From positions 78,169,300 through 78,233,299 of the forward strand of contig CM049314.1 in assembly GCA_026874595.1 (NCBI GenBank): 64,000 nt of DNA, read 5' to 3'. The notes beneath the pieces were generated by a model. It did not search any database and was not told the DNA's origin. It worked only from the letters and a program-made list of their open reading frames with translations. Shown here in pieces: positions 37,047 to 47,400 of this stretch. The stretch comes from Sipunculus nudus. Taxonomy: Eukaryota > Annelida > Sipuncula > Golfingiida > Sipunculidae. Positions within the stretch are counted from its first letter, which is position 1. Every line of letters begins with the position of its first letter. Made by a program: the position numbers and the translations under genes.

Positions 37047-37098
37047 GCAGCAAAGAAATAGACAGCAGCAAAGAAATAGACAGCAGCAAAGAAATAAA
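37047..37098 (+). repeat. Three-copy 18-bp repeat just upstream of the copy B start
   Basis: gcagcaaagaaatagaca occurs twice and then as gcagcaaagaaataaacc. It lies within 75 bp of the start codon at 37,122, so it is probably 5' UTR or core-promoter DNA. Confidence 0.7.
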
Positions 37099-37121
37099 CC
37101 TCACGGTGAAAGAGTTCAGCA

Positions 37122-37185
37122 ATGAACACCTTTGTCCTTGTCTGCTTCTTTTTTATTTATCACCATGGCGAGTCGATCTCGATCG
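37122..37185 (+). CDS. Copy B exon 1: signal peptide
   Basis: Encodes M-N-T followed by the hydrophobic core FVLVCFFFIY, then polar HHGESIS. Donor is ATC G|GTAAAA (phase 1). The next exon opens with GT, restoring Gly. A second ATG at 37,165 with a good context (caccatgg) is out of frame and gives only a short peptide. Confidence 0.75.
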
Positions 37186-39267
37186 GTAAAACAGAAACAG
37201 GTTTTGGTAGGTAACACGTATGGATAAATCATTACTCAAAGTAACAACACATGCTAATAGTCTAGCTATTACTGTTCTCTACAGATTTATTTTATTTATA
37301 TTATAGCAAGTCTTTAATTCAAGGTTTACTCCGGAATCAGAATTGTTCTCCGGTGCATAACTGTGTTGTCTCTCTTCACTGTTAATATCCATAGATTATA
37401 TAACCCCATAAACATTGCACCTAGATTTATGATTTGTAAATTCTCATTTACAATTATAATAATTATTAAATTATTATCACATAATAATTAATTAAATTTA
37501 ATTAATTGATAATTTATTATAATTAAATAATTACTATAATTTATAATTTATGAACTAAATGGCAGAAATATGTTGCTTTCCCTTCTGCAGGACTAAATGT
37601 AAAATATGAAATTAATAGTTGAACAAAACCTTTTTGAATACAAGCCCACAGGATTTAAAATCCATTATATCTTGTTACTTATAATACTGCTAATATTACG
37701 TAAACATGTAAAAATTGTTAAGAGGGCCACAATAAATGTTCACAATAAATAACTATTTTAGGTGATGGAAGAATTGAATGGTCTAGGTGGTCCAAGTGTT
37801 GTGGAATCCAACCAAGTTTAATGTGTAGAAGTGGATACGCAAGAAAGCTTAAAGACCAGGCAATCTCCAAAACAAAACAGGTTGAATGTAGACTACACAA
37901 ACCATTTCTGTCTAATGTTTTAAACAAGGAAAACAGTGTCTTTGGTACCATTGACGAAAACAGTAATACCTCTAAAGAAGTAAATAGTCACCTGGATGCG
38001 GCAGTTCCCACATTTCCTAATGCGCTACAAAACGCTTCTGTTTTAGCGAATAACAGTGCTCTTAGTAGAATCGGGGAAAATACTCGCCTCCAAGACAGCG
38101 GAAACGTTAATAATCAACCTGAAGAACTGGGTCCTGATCAGACTAAAGAAAACACCCATATCGGTGACGAAACTATTATTCCCCTCAAAGCGGAAACAAA
38201 TATCCTTCCAATTAAGGGCATATTCACTCCTCCCCATGGATTGCAAAACTTTACCAATACTGTCCCAAAAGGAGTAAATATTCCTATGACAAAAACAACA
38301 TACGCTTCTGGCGATGAAAGGCAAAACATGTCATTCTTGAAGCACGTGGAAGCAACAACCAGCCCTGCCAGTGAGAGGAAACCTCCAAGGGATATACCCA
38401 GTTCACTTCCTGCTGGAGGAACATCATCTGTCTCAGGGGGAAACAAAGCACCACCTACAACAGTGGAAAGGACGCCTTTAGAAAAGGAACATAAGTCGTC
38501 CTTTCTTGGACAAGACAAAGATAACAACTCCCTCCGACGAGGCGGGTCCTCTCATAAAGGACGCGTACCCATTGAATTGGTCATGAAGGGTATTTACTCT
38601 TTATTATGGATCATCTCTGGATAAGAATATATATGTATGTAAAACTAGATTAGAAGTCAATGTTTCACTGATTAACATCATTGTTAGTTTTTATTATACA
38701 CATTGGCAGTATGCCTTTACTGTGATATCAAAAACTTTTGTCTAATGTTTCAGGGATAATATGTTACTCATTGAATATTATATATTTTATTTCGTTATTA
38801 TTTAAGGTTCAGTCCCTGAGAAGCAAACGTATTTGATACAATACATTTCAGGGATTTCTTCATGTTTACATTGAAGATTTTAGTTTTTAATTACATTTGA
38901 CTGGTCCTATAAGATGTATAAAATGACACTGGTAAAAGAAACTCCAGATTATAACCATTTAACAATAAACAAGAAGATAAATTGGTGAGTCATTAAGATA
39001 TATTTGAAGCCCTCATGCTTACAAAAGAGCTTTGCACTTGAATGTTTAACAGCTCAGTGTCCCCGGGGGTTTGTACAGCTTTTCGTCGATCACCAAGAGG
39101 GACATTCGTCGTGTTACGTTGTGGGGCCATCATCAGTAATGCACTTCACAGCCAGCGATTTTTGCGGGAAGAGCTCGGCTTACCTTGTCCGCATAGAGAG
39201 TGATAAAGAAAACAACCATTTGCAAAGAGTCCTCAGAGGACGTGAAGGTCAGTTCTTAAATTCGTGT

Positions 39268-39326
<59 letters not shown>

Positions 39327-39943
39327 GAGCTGTTGAAAAATAATTCAGATTATTGCAATGCGAATAGCAGGAACAGTCAGAGAATTACTTTTTATTGATT
39401 GTCCACTATAATTTTTATACATGACATACATCTATCATTTTACTCTTTTCATCTGATAGTGCCAACATATCAAAATGTAACAGGCCGACCATAGCTTACT
39501 GGAAAATTGCTACAGTTCAGTTCTCACTTTCATTTTATATTAAACAGCAAGCTCAAAACCCCGATATAATTACACACATATACCCTTCGTATAGTTCCAT
39601 GCAATCTTTCCTGGGTCACATATAGTAAATGGCTTTGTATTACAGAATGCTAGTACACTATTATTGTGACTGACACTTACCTTGTTCTGCAACTCAATTT
39701 TTTTGTCCTTCCGTAGGTTGTTTCTGGACTTCGGGAGAAAGAATTTGGATGGGTTCATGGTTCTGGGGCAGAAACGGGAAACCTTTAAGGTTCTCAAAAT
39801 TGCACCAAAGCGCAGATGTGATCATGAACGGTCGTTTGTTTCTCAAGCACGATGATTTGTTCTGGTATGCTGCCTCACCATACAAACATTGTCATTCTAT
39901 ATGTGAAAAACATATCTCTCGAGCAATAAAAAAATCACCGTAA
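37122..39943 (+). CDS. Copy B: intact secreted TSR-like / C-type-lectin protein, four exons, 437 aa
   Basis: Model: join(37122..37185, 37762..38589, 39053..39247, 39717..39943); 64+828+195+227 = 1314 nt = 438 codons including TAA. All three introns are GT-AG and all are phase 1, as is usual for shuffled extracellular modules. Order: signal peptide, TSR-like Cys/Trp segment, about 220-residue linker rich in Ser, Asn, Lys and Thr with several N-X-S sequons, then a C-type-lectin-like domain. No membrane segment, so the product is predicted secreted. It is the only member of the local cluster with no frame break or lost splice site. Start choice: the first ATG in frame, directly ahead of the hydrophobic core, about 25 bp after a short repeat. 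The exact ligand is unknown; a role in adhesion, immunity or shell/mucus matrix would be inference. Confidence 0.8.
37440..37560. repeat. AT-rich low-complexity block in copy B intron 1
   Basis: Nearly pure A/T with short inverted repeats (aattaatt, taattata). No function inferred. Confidence 0.7.
37762..38589 (+). CDS. Copy B exon 2: TSR-like segment plus S/N/K-rich linker
   Basis: Acceptor ctattttag at 37,761. The first residues read GDGRIEWSRWSKCC, with further Cys in LMCRSGY and VECR. W-S-x-W-S-x-C is the hallmark of thrombospondin type-1 repeats, although the usual C-x-x-C-G spacing is not clean, so TSR-like is the limit. The rest is a low-complexity linker containing NKENSVFG, TKENTH and ERQNMSF, faint relatives of the array unit. 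Sequons include NTS, NAS, NNS and NMS. Donor AAG G|GTATTT at 38,590. Confidence 0.75.
39053..39247 (+). CDS. Copy B exon 3: N-terminal half of C-type-lectin domain
   Basis: Acceptor tttaacag at 39,052. Key residues: CPRGF (first Cys), SSCYVV (second Cys), aromatic HF and DFCGK (third Cys), then AYLVRIESDKEN, the conserved L-V-x-I-x-S-x-x-E pattern of the fold. Donor GAA G|GTCAGT at 39,248. Splitting the domain here is conserved in copies A, C and D. Confidence 0.85.
39272..39323. repeat. (TA)n microsatellite in copy B lectin intron
   Basis: Orthologous in position to 25,416-25,457 in copy A. Confidence 0.95.
39717..39943 (+). CDS. Copy B exon 4: C-terminal half of C-type-lectin domain
   Basis: Acceptor ccttccgtag at 39,716. 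Reads CFWTSGERIWMGSWFWG, the W-T-S-G and W-x-G-x-W-x-W core, then FWYAASPYKHC and SICEK, the standard C-x-x-x-C-E end. The Ca/sugar-binding EPN or QPD triplet and the WND triplet are absent, so classical Ca-dependent sugar binding is unlikely. Ends with TAA at 39,941. A polyadenylation hexamer AATAAA (39,925-39,930) overlaps the last codons. Confidence 0.85.
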
Positions 39944-39971
39944 ACTCAATATATCGGTACTCTTCCTCACG

Positions 39972-39972
<1 letters not shown>

Positions 39973-40041
<69 letters not shown>
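39973..40041. repeat. (TA)n microsatellite downstream of copy B
   Basis: Perfect TA run of about 68 bp, 30 bp after the copy B stop codon. Confidence 0.95.
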
Positions 40042-40042
<1 letters not shown>

Positions 40043-41140
40043 GAGGAAATCACTTATCGCGTAAATTATAGTGAAAAAGACGCCTCAGGTACACATTTGG
40101 ACGGTCATAAGTAATCTAGCGTCATTGGCATTTTATATATGTTATTTAGGCGACAACATTTGCACATGTGTCAGTCGAAAGACAAAACCTTGATATTATA
40201 AATCATAACATTTGTGATGTAACCTACAAATCACATATGTTTATTCGAAATAATTTTAGATTTTCCATATTATCTGGCTATAGGGGACAAGCGTTTCTGT
40301 TTATAATCGTAGGTTCTCGTCAGATTCTTAAGATGTAGCGCGCATATAAAATAATTTGTTTATGTATGTGTGTGTGTGGGTGGGGGGTTTGAGATAACAG
40401 ACCTGTGTTTGTAAATTCTATCGTACAGACTTACATCCATTAGTCAATTTTGAGCTTTGGAATATATTTCTTTGCTTACGTCAGGTGTACCCTATTCATT
40501 TCGTTTTCCGAGTTTTAGATAGGAGCTTGCCTTATGATGGCTTTACGAAGGGAGGACCTAACTCACCAGATTTTCTTCGAATCATCTGTTTGATTATTTT
40601 TCTTTCAGCACAGTTTCTCATTATGAATGGTGTTTGGCCAGTAAATTTTACGGATTCCCGGCGTGGGTAGTTAAGAATTCACAACTGATTTAAATCCCTT
40701 GAAATGAAGATACATTTACAGAATCACATTGGCTGCATATTTCACTTCCCAAGTATGAAAGTTTGACAGCTTCATCGAAACATTTATTTCAGTCGTATGG
40801 TTTCTAGTTTCATTTGTCCTCTTATCTTTTATTCTTATTTTTGCTTACATGGATTATTAAAGTGCTGTATTTCACCCCAGTCTGTCCATGTGGCAGTGTG
40901 GCTATATTATTTGCTCAGTCTAAATCTTCAGAGTCTATCTTGTCAGTTGTAATCGGTTTCTTTCTTTGGCAGTAGTGCTTACAATATGGAACTCCTTCCT
41001 GTCACACCATCTTAAATGTGCAAGTGCGACGTTCTGCCACCCCCTGAGGTTTTAGTGATTGATGTAAACAGAAGAGGATGCTAATTGATGACTTATGAAT
41101 CACAACTACATGCATTTTATATCTAAATCTTTTTTTAAAG
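40042..41140. other. Intergenic DNA between copies B and D
   Basis: Contains a GT-rich run (40,367-40,388) and an acceptor-like ttatttttctttcag at 40,594-40,608, but no ORF with a recognisable domain. A copy D signal exon would be expected here and was not found. Confidence 0.4.
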
Positions 41141-41995
41141 CTCGGTTTAGAATTCGACGTGACATTCGTGTTCGTGTCACACAATTACCAGGGCACCTCG
41201 TGCTAGTCACGATTAGTACAACTACAATTTTCGCGCAAATTATGTGGAGTCGCCACACAGCGCCAATATCTTTTAAACGTTGTGTTAACATTATCAGCTT
41301 GATCAATCATCCATTGTCAGTGTTGTTTCTGGATGATTCTTTTAAACACATCCAAAGGCCTTTCATGAAAACAACAGCTGTTAATGACAAAGAGAATATG
41401 CCAGTTCACATGCGAACAACCTTTCTTAAAATGGAAGCAAGAACTGTTTAACAAGGATATCAAAGGTATGTGCATTTCATCATAAACCCTTCTATTAATG
41501 AATCAGTAGGGATACGACATCAGAAGAGGTGTAATGAAAGGTGCCAGCAATAAGCAATACTTTGATTGGCGCTGCGCTGTCACTAGAAAACATTGCAATT
41601 GGTATGCTTTTTCTGGACCTAAACCAACTAAACAGGGAGGTGCCGATCCATAATTGTAAACATTGTGCGCTCAGCTGATGCGTTCTAAATTTTTCTCAAG
41701 AGGCCTTTTACCACAACATACTTGTACTATGCCCTACCTGTTAGCCTTTCCTGAGTATCAGTTTTTACTCTTACTGTGTTAGTGGATACCAGTCGTTAAT
41801 CCTTAATGGCTTCAATTTAGTTGGTTCTACTGGAGGAATGGTAAGGAAGAGGGAGTGGGGGAAGGAAAATTGACCTGTGACAATTACCTTCTGTTTCCTC
41901 TGCTTGCTTAACTCTTTTAACTTGAGACGATTAGAATCTTTATTATTTTATGTGTTGGATCTAAATGACCTTTAATATACACACTAAACTGCAGG

Positions 41996-42348
41996 CATCG
42001 GCGTATCCCTTGGATCCAAACATCGACGTACCTCTTGGGTCCAAACATCGGCGTACACCTTGGACCCGAACATTGGCGTACCCCTTGAATTCAATAATCG
42101 GCGTGCTCTCAGTTCCAAACATCGGCGTAGCCCTTGGATCCGAGCATCGGCGCGCCCCTTGGTGCCAAACATCGGCGTACCCCTTGGACCCGAACATTGG
42201 CGTACCCCTTGAATTCAATAATCGGCGTGCTCTCAGTTCCAAACATCGGCGTAGCCCTTGGATCCGAGCATCGGCGCGCCCCTTGGTGCCAAACATCGGC
42301 GTACCCCTTGGATCCGAACATCGGCGTACCCCGTGGATCCTAACTCCA
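41996..42348. repeat. 25-bp minisatellite with a 124-bp higher-order repeat
   Basis: About 14 units of the type catcggcgtaccccttggat + ccgaa. Units 3 to 7 (cattggcg.., aatcggcg.., agcccttgg.., gcgcgcccc..) recur as a block with a 124-bp offset (four 25-bp units and one of 24). It lies in the copy D intron between linker and lectin exons. ORFs on both strands simply reflect the repeat. Confidence 0.9.
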
Positions 42349-42869
42349 TTAAGAAACCTTTCACTCAAAGAGATAGAACTGTTTACTGTCAGTCAACAGA
42401 ACACACCCATTACTGGCAGGGATAGATGATTCCGTGAGGATTGGATATCTGCTATTCCAAGGGACAATACATGTATTTTTTTCTTTAAAATTCTGTATTT
42501 TTCACCCACAGGCATACGGTATATGGATGATTTTTTAAATTATATTGTATGTTCAGTGACATAACGGAAGTTAATGCTCTGCTCTTAAATGTCGGAGCCT
42601 CTTGTATGTTTTAACCGATGTCAATCATTTTATATGTAAAATAGATTTGTTGGAATAAAGTATATTTAAATTTGGAATTAGAGTTTCCTTTCGGGTTTGG
42701 ATATCTATTCTTTGATTATGAAAAGACAGATTCGATATCAAAACATCTCGCTGAATAGCTCAACAGGCGTGCGGGGAGAAAGGGGCAAAGCTTATCAGCA
42801 TTGAGAGGGAACGAAAACAGCGCCATTTTAGAAATGAGGAAAGAACTGACAGGCTAGTGGGTCTTAAAA

Positions 42870-43780
42870 AATACCTCAGAGACCTGTATTTGTTATTTTG
42901 GTATAATAGTTTTCTTTAATGATGGTATCTATCAATAACCTCATATGACGATTCCACAAATTACTATCCCGTTGGTGAAACATAACAAACATTAATTGTT
43001 GATGCGGAAAACGAAGTTATTCTTTTCCTGTAGGTAATATTTTAGAATAATCATAATTGTTTTCACTGTTTGTATTATCTTAATTTTACAGATATAAATT
43101 AAGTTGTGGCATAAAAACATTATACATACGAACACTGTTTCTGCCTATATGTACAGCAGAACATTAAAAGTAAATACATAACAAATGAATGTTCTTTATA
43201 AAGTTCTTATCCTGGATCTACAAAATCTCCCTGTTAAGCCAACAAGAAAACTGAAAATTGGTTACAGAAGATCTGATGTGACAAATTTGAGGACGAGTCT
43301 GCAATATTGATCCTATTCGTTCTACTAAAAATGTTTTAAAAACTAATTTTTAAACAAAAAATATGAAAGATTTACTTGAATTCTACAAGATAATGTAAAT
43401 GTAAACTTGCTATAGTCACAGTCTCTGATGTGAGTCCTGCATTTTACAGTTTTAGCTTTATTAGCTTTATCATCTTGTGTGTGATGTTAAAATAATATTA
43501 AACTGTTCTAAACCACTCGATTGGTTTTACATGTAACCATTGTATCTTTTATCAACTTTGTATTTATTACATAACTTACGACTAAATGGATTTTCTGTAT
43601 ATTGTATGAGCATCACAGTGAGTAGTGACGGAGCATGGGTATTTATTCTTGATATTGGCGCCTTATAAATATTGGTCACAGAAAATAGAAAATAACATAG
43701 ATTTAAAATAAAGATTAATATTATAAATAACATATATTCCGCATAAGAGGAAACGCCTTTTTATATCAGAATTCTTTAAA
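42870..43780. other. Copy D lectin intron
   Basis: AT-rich, no other feature seen between the two copy D lectin exons. Confidence 0.4.
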
Positions 43781-43894
43781 ACGGGTTGCATTTGGACGTC
43801 TGGAAAAAATCCTCGGATGATACGTATATCTGAGAGGCAACAAAGGAAAATATACAACATGCCAAATCTGATCGTAAAACCATTGGGGCTCTAA

Positions 43895-44460
43895 AATAAA
43901 TAATATTATTATTTATTCCAACTCTCACATGATTTTTCCGTTGGACTGAAACAAGAAAATGTCAATACATTTGTGAAATACATGCATTTTAGTCTGTTTC
44001 TTCAACAGACAAAATATTAATACTGTAGCTCTTTATTTAAATCCTGGTTATGATTAGGTATTAAACTTTTGTTGGGTTGCAGCTAGGGCTAAATCTTAAG
44101 TATCTGAACCGGTATACACCCAGGCAAATTACGCTATTACAGTTGCCTGTTCGTAGAAGTTACATTTATCAGACCAGGTATATAATCAAGCGACGGGATG
44201 TAGAACAAAACTCATTCTTTGATTGTATTTTAGAATTTTATGTAACGTGTGCAAAATTAAATTGTATCGTACATTGGGCATTTATATCATTTTGTTTCCT
44301 TGCGTCATTCATGCCCATAGGTTCCACGAAAATGCCATCCAGAAATATCCGTTATTTTGTTATGTTCGACTTTCGCCGTTTTAATAATATACTCGTATTA
44401 TTACTATATATAAACATATGATAAACCAGTACCTCCTAATTTAACAACCAGCAGAGGAAG
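43895..44460. other. Unassigned DNA between copy D and the 59-bp array
   Basis: One 114-codon open frame (44,077-44,421) lacks an ATG at its start and any recognisable domain. Not called as a gene. Confidence 0.4.
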
Positions 44461-47400
44461 TTTTGAGCAGTTGTCTGGATTGAGTAGCATCTGGAGGTAA
44501 GCAGTGATCAGTGGAATGTACACATCAGCTGTCTAGGACGGAGCAGCAACTGGAAGTTAGCAGTGATCAGTGGAATGTACACATCAGCTGTCTAGGACTG
44601 AGCAGCATCTGGAGGTAAGCAGTGATCAGTGGAATGTACACAGCAGCTGTCTAGGACTGAGCAGCAACTGGAAGTTAGCAGTGATTCGTGGAATGTACAC
44701 ATCAGATGTCGAGGACTGAGCAGCATCTGAAGATTAGCAGTGATCAGTGGAATGTACACATCAGCTGTCTAGGACTGAGCAGCATCTGGAGGTTAGCAGT
44801 GATCAGTGGAATGTACACATCAGCTGTCTAGGACTGAGCAGCATTTGGAGGTTAGCAGTGATCAGTGGAATGTACACAGCAGCTGTCTAGGACTGAGCAG
44901 CAACTGGAAGTTAGCAGTGATCAGTGGAATGTACACATCAGCTGTCTAGGACTGAGCAGCATCTGGAGGTTAGCAGTGATCAGTGGAATGTACACATCAG
45001 ATGTCGAGGACTGAGCAGCAGCTGGAGGTTAGCAGTGATCAGTGGAATGTACACATCAGATGTCGAGGACTGAGCAGCATCTGGAGGTTATCAGTGATCA
45101 GTGGAATTTACACATCAGCTGTCTAGGACTGAGCAGTATCTGGAGGTGAGCAGTGATCAGTGGAATGTACACATCAGATGTCGAGGACTGAGCAGCATCT
45201 GGAGGTTAGCAGTGAAGGTGGAAAGTACACATCAGCTGTGTAGGACTGAGCAGCATCTGGAGGTTAGCAGTGATCAGTGGAATGTACACATCAGATGTCT
45301 AGGACTGAGCAGCATTTGGAGGTAAGCAGTGATCAGTGGAATGTACACAGCAGCTGTGTAGGACTGAGCAGCATTTGGAGGTTAGCAGTGATCAGTGGAA
45401 TGTACACAGCAGCTGTCTAGGACTGAGCAGCAACTGGAAGTTAGCAGTGATCAGTGGAATGTACACATCAGCTGTCTAGGACTGAGCAGCATCTGGAGGT
45501 TAGCAGTGATCAGTGGAATGTACACATCAGCTGTCTAGGACTGAGCAGCATCTGGAGGTTAGCAGTGCTCAGTGGAATGTACACATCAGATGTCGAGGAC
45601 TGAGTAGCATCTGGAGGTTAGCAGTGATCAGTGGAATGTACACATCAGCTGTCAAGTATTGAGCAGCAGATGGAGGTTAGCAATGATCAGTGGAATGTAC
45701 ACATCAGATGTCCAGGACTGAGCAGCAGCTGGAGGTTAGCAGTGATCAGTGGAATGTACACATCAGCTGTCAAGTATTGAGCAGCAGATGGAAGTTAGCA
45801 ATTATCAGTGGAATGTACACATCAGCTGTCTAGGACTGAATAGCAGCTGGAGGCTAACAGTGATCAGTGGAATGTACACATCAGCTGTCTAGGACTGAGC
45901 AGCATCTGGAGGGTAGCAGTGATTCGTGGAATGTACACATCAGCTGTCTAGGACTGAGCAGCATCTGGAGGTTAGCAGTGATCAGTGGAATGTACACATC
46001 AGCTGTCTAGGACTGAGCAGCATCTGCAGGTAAGCAGTGATCAGTGGAAGTTAAACATCAGCTGTCTAGGACTGAGCAGCAGCTGGAGGTTAGCAGTGAT
46101 CAGTGGAATGTACACATCAGCTGTCGAGGACTGAGCAGTATCTGGAGGTTAGCAGTGATCAGTGGAATTAAACATCAGCTGTCTAGGACTGAGCAGCATC
46201 TGGAGGTTAGCAGTGATCAGTGGAATGTACACATCAGATGTCGAGGACTGAGCAGCAGCTGGAGGTTAGCAGTGATCAGTGGAATGTACACATCAGATGT
46301 CGAGGACTGAGCAGCATCTGAAGGTTAGCAGTGATCAGTGGAAAGTACACATCAGCTGTGTAGGACTGAGCAGCATTTGGAGGTTATCAGTGATCAGTGG
46401 AATGTACACATCAGATGTCGAGGACTGAGCAGCAGCTGGAGGTTAGCAGTGATCAGTGGAATGTACACATCAGATGTCGAGGACTGAGCAGCAGCTGGAG
46501 GTTAGCAGTGATCAGTGGAATGTACACATCAGATGTCGAGGACTGAGCAGCAGCTGGAGGTTAGCAGTGATCAGTGGAATGTACACATCAGATGTCGAGG
46601 ACTGAGCAGCATCTGAAGGTTAGCAGTGATCAGTGGAAAGTACACATCAGCTGTCTAGGACTGAGCAGCATCTGGAGGTTAGCAGTGATCAGTGGAAAGT
46701 ACACATCAGCTGTGTAGGACTGAGCAGCATCTGGAGGTTAGCAGTGATCAGTGGAATGTAAACATCAGATGTCTAGGACTGAGCAGCATCTGGAGGTTAG
46801 CAGTGCTCAGTGGAATGTACACATCAGATGTCGAGGACTGAGTAGCATCTGGAGGTTAGCAGTGATTAGTGGAATGTACACATCAGCTGTCAAGTATTGA
46901 GCAGCAGATGGAGGTAAGCAATGATCAGTGGAATGTACACATCAGATGTCCAGGACTGAGCAGCAGCTGGAGGTTAGCAGTGATCAGTGGAATGTACACA
47001 TCAGCTGTCAAGTATTGAGCAGCAGATGGAAGTTAGCAATTATCAGTGGAATGTACACATCAGCTGTCTAGGACTGAATAGCAGCTGGAGGCTAACAGTG
47101 ATCAGTGGAATGTACACATCAGCTGTCTAGGACTGAGCAGCATCTGGAGGGTAGCAGTGATTCGTGGAATGTACACATCAGCTGTCTAGGACTGAGCAGC
47201 ATCCGGAGGTTAGCAGTGATCAGTGGAATGTACACATCAGCTGTCTAGGACTGAGCAGCATCTGCAGGTAAGCAGTGATCAGTGGAATGTAAACATCAAA
47301 TGTCGAGGACTGAGCAGCATCTGGAGGTGAGCACTGATCAGTGGAATGTACACATCAGATGTCCAGGACTGAGCAGCATCTGGAGGTTAGCAGTGATCAG

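Larger units (their letters stand above)
41141..43894 (+). pseudogene. Copy D: decayed TSR-like / linker / C-type-lectin gene
   Basis: Linker exon candidate 41,141-41,465: acceptor tttttttaaag, then a frame with WSRHTAP and RPFMKTTAVNDKENMPV, which aligns with KPFLSNVLNKENSV of copy B. A TAA at 41,449 and a donor AAAG|GTATGT in another phase show decay. First lectin exon: 42,752-42,860 reads AQQACGEKGAKLISIE, with the conserved Trp now TGA at 42,752, ending G|GTCTTA in phase 1. Second lectin exon, 43,785-43,894: CIWTSGKNPRMIRIS then stop, acceptor AG changed to GG, truncated to about half length. No signal exon found. Confidence 0.7.

Noticed and set aside
44077-44421. 114-codon ORF before the 59-bp array
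   Set aside because: No ATG at its start, no domain, AT-rich; probably chance.
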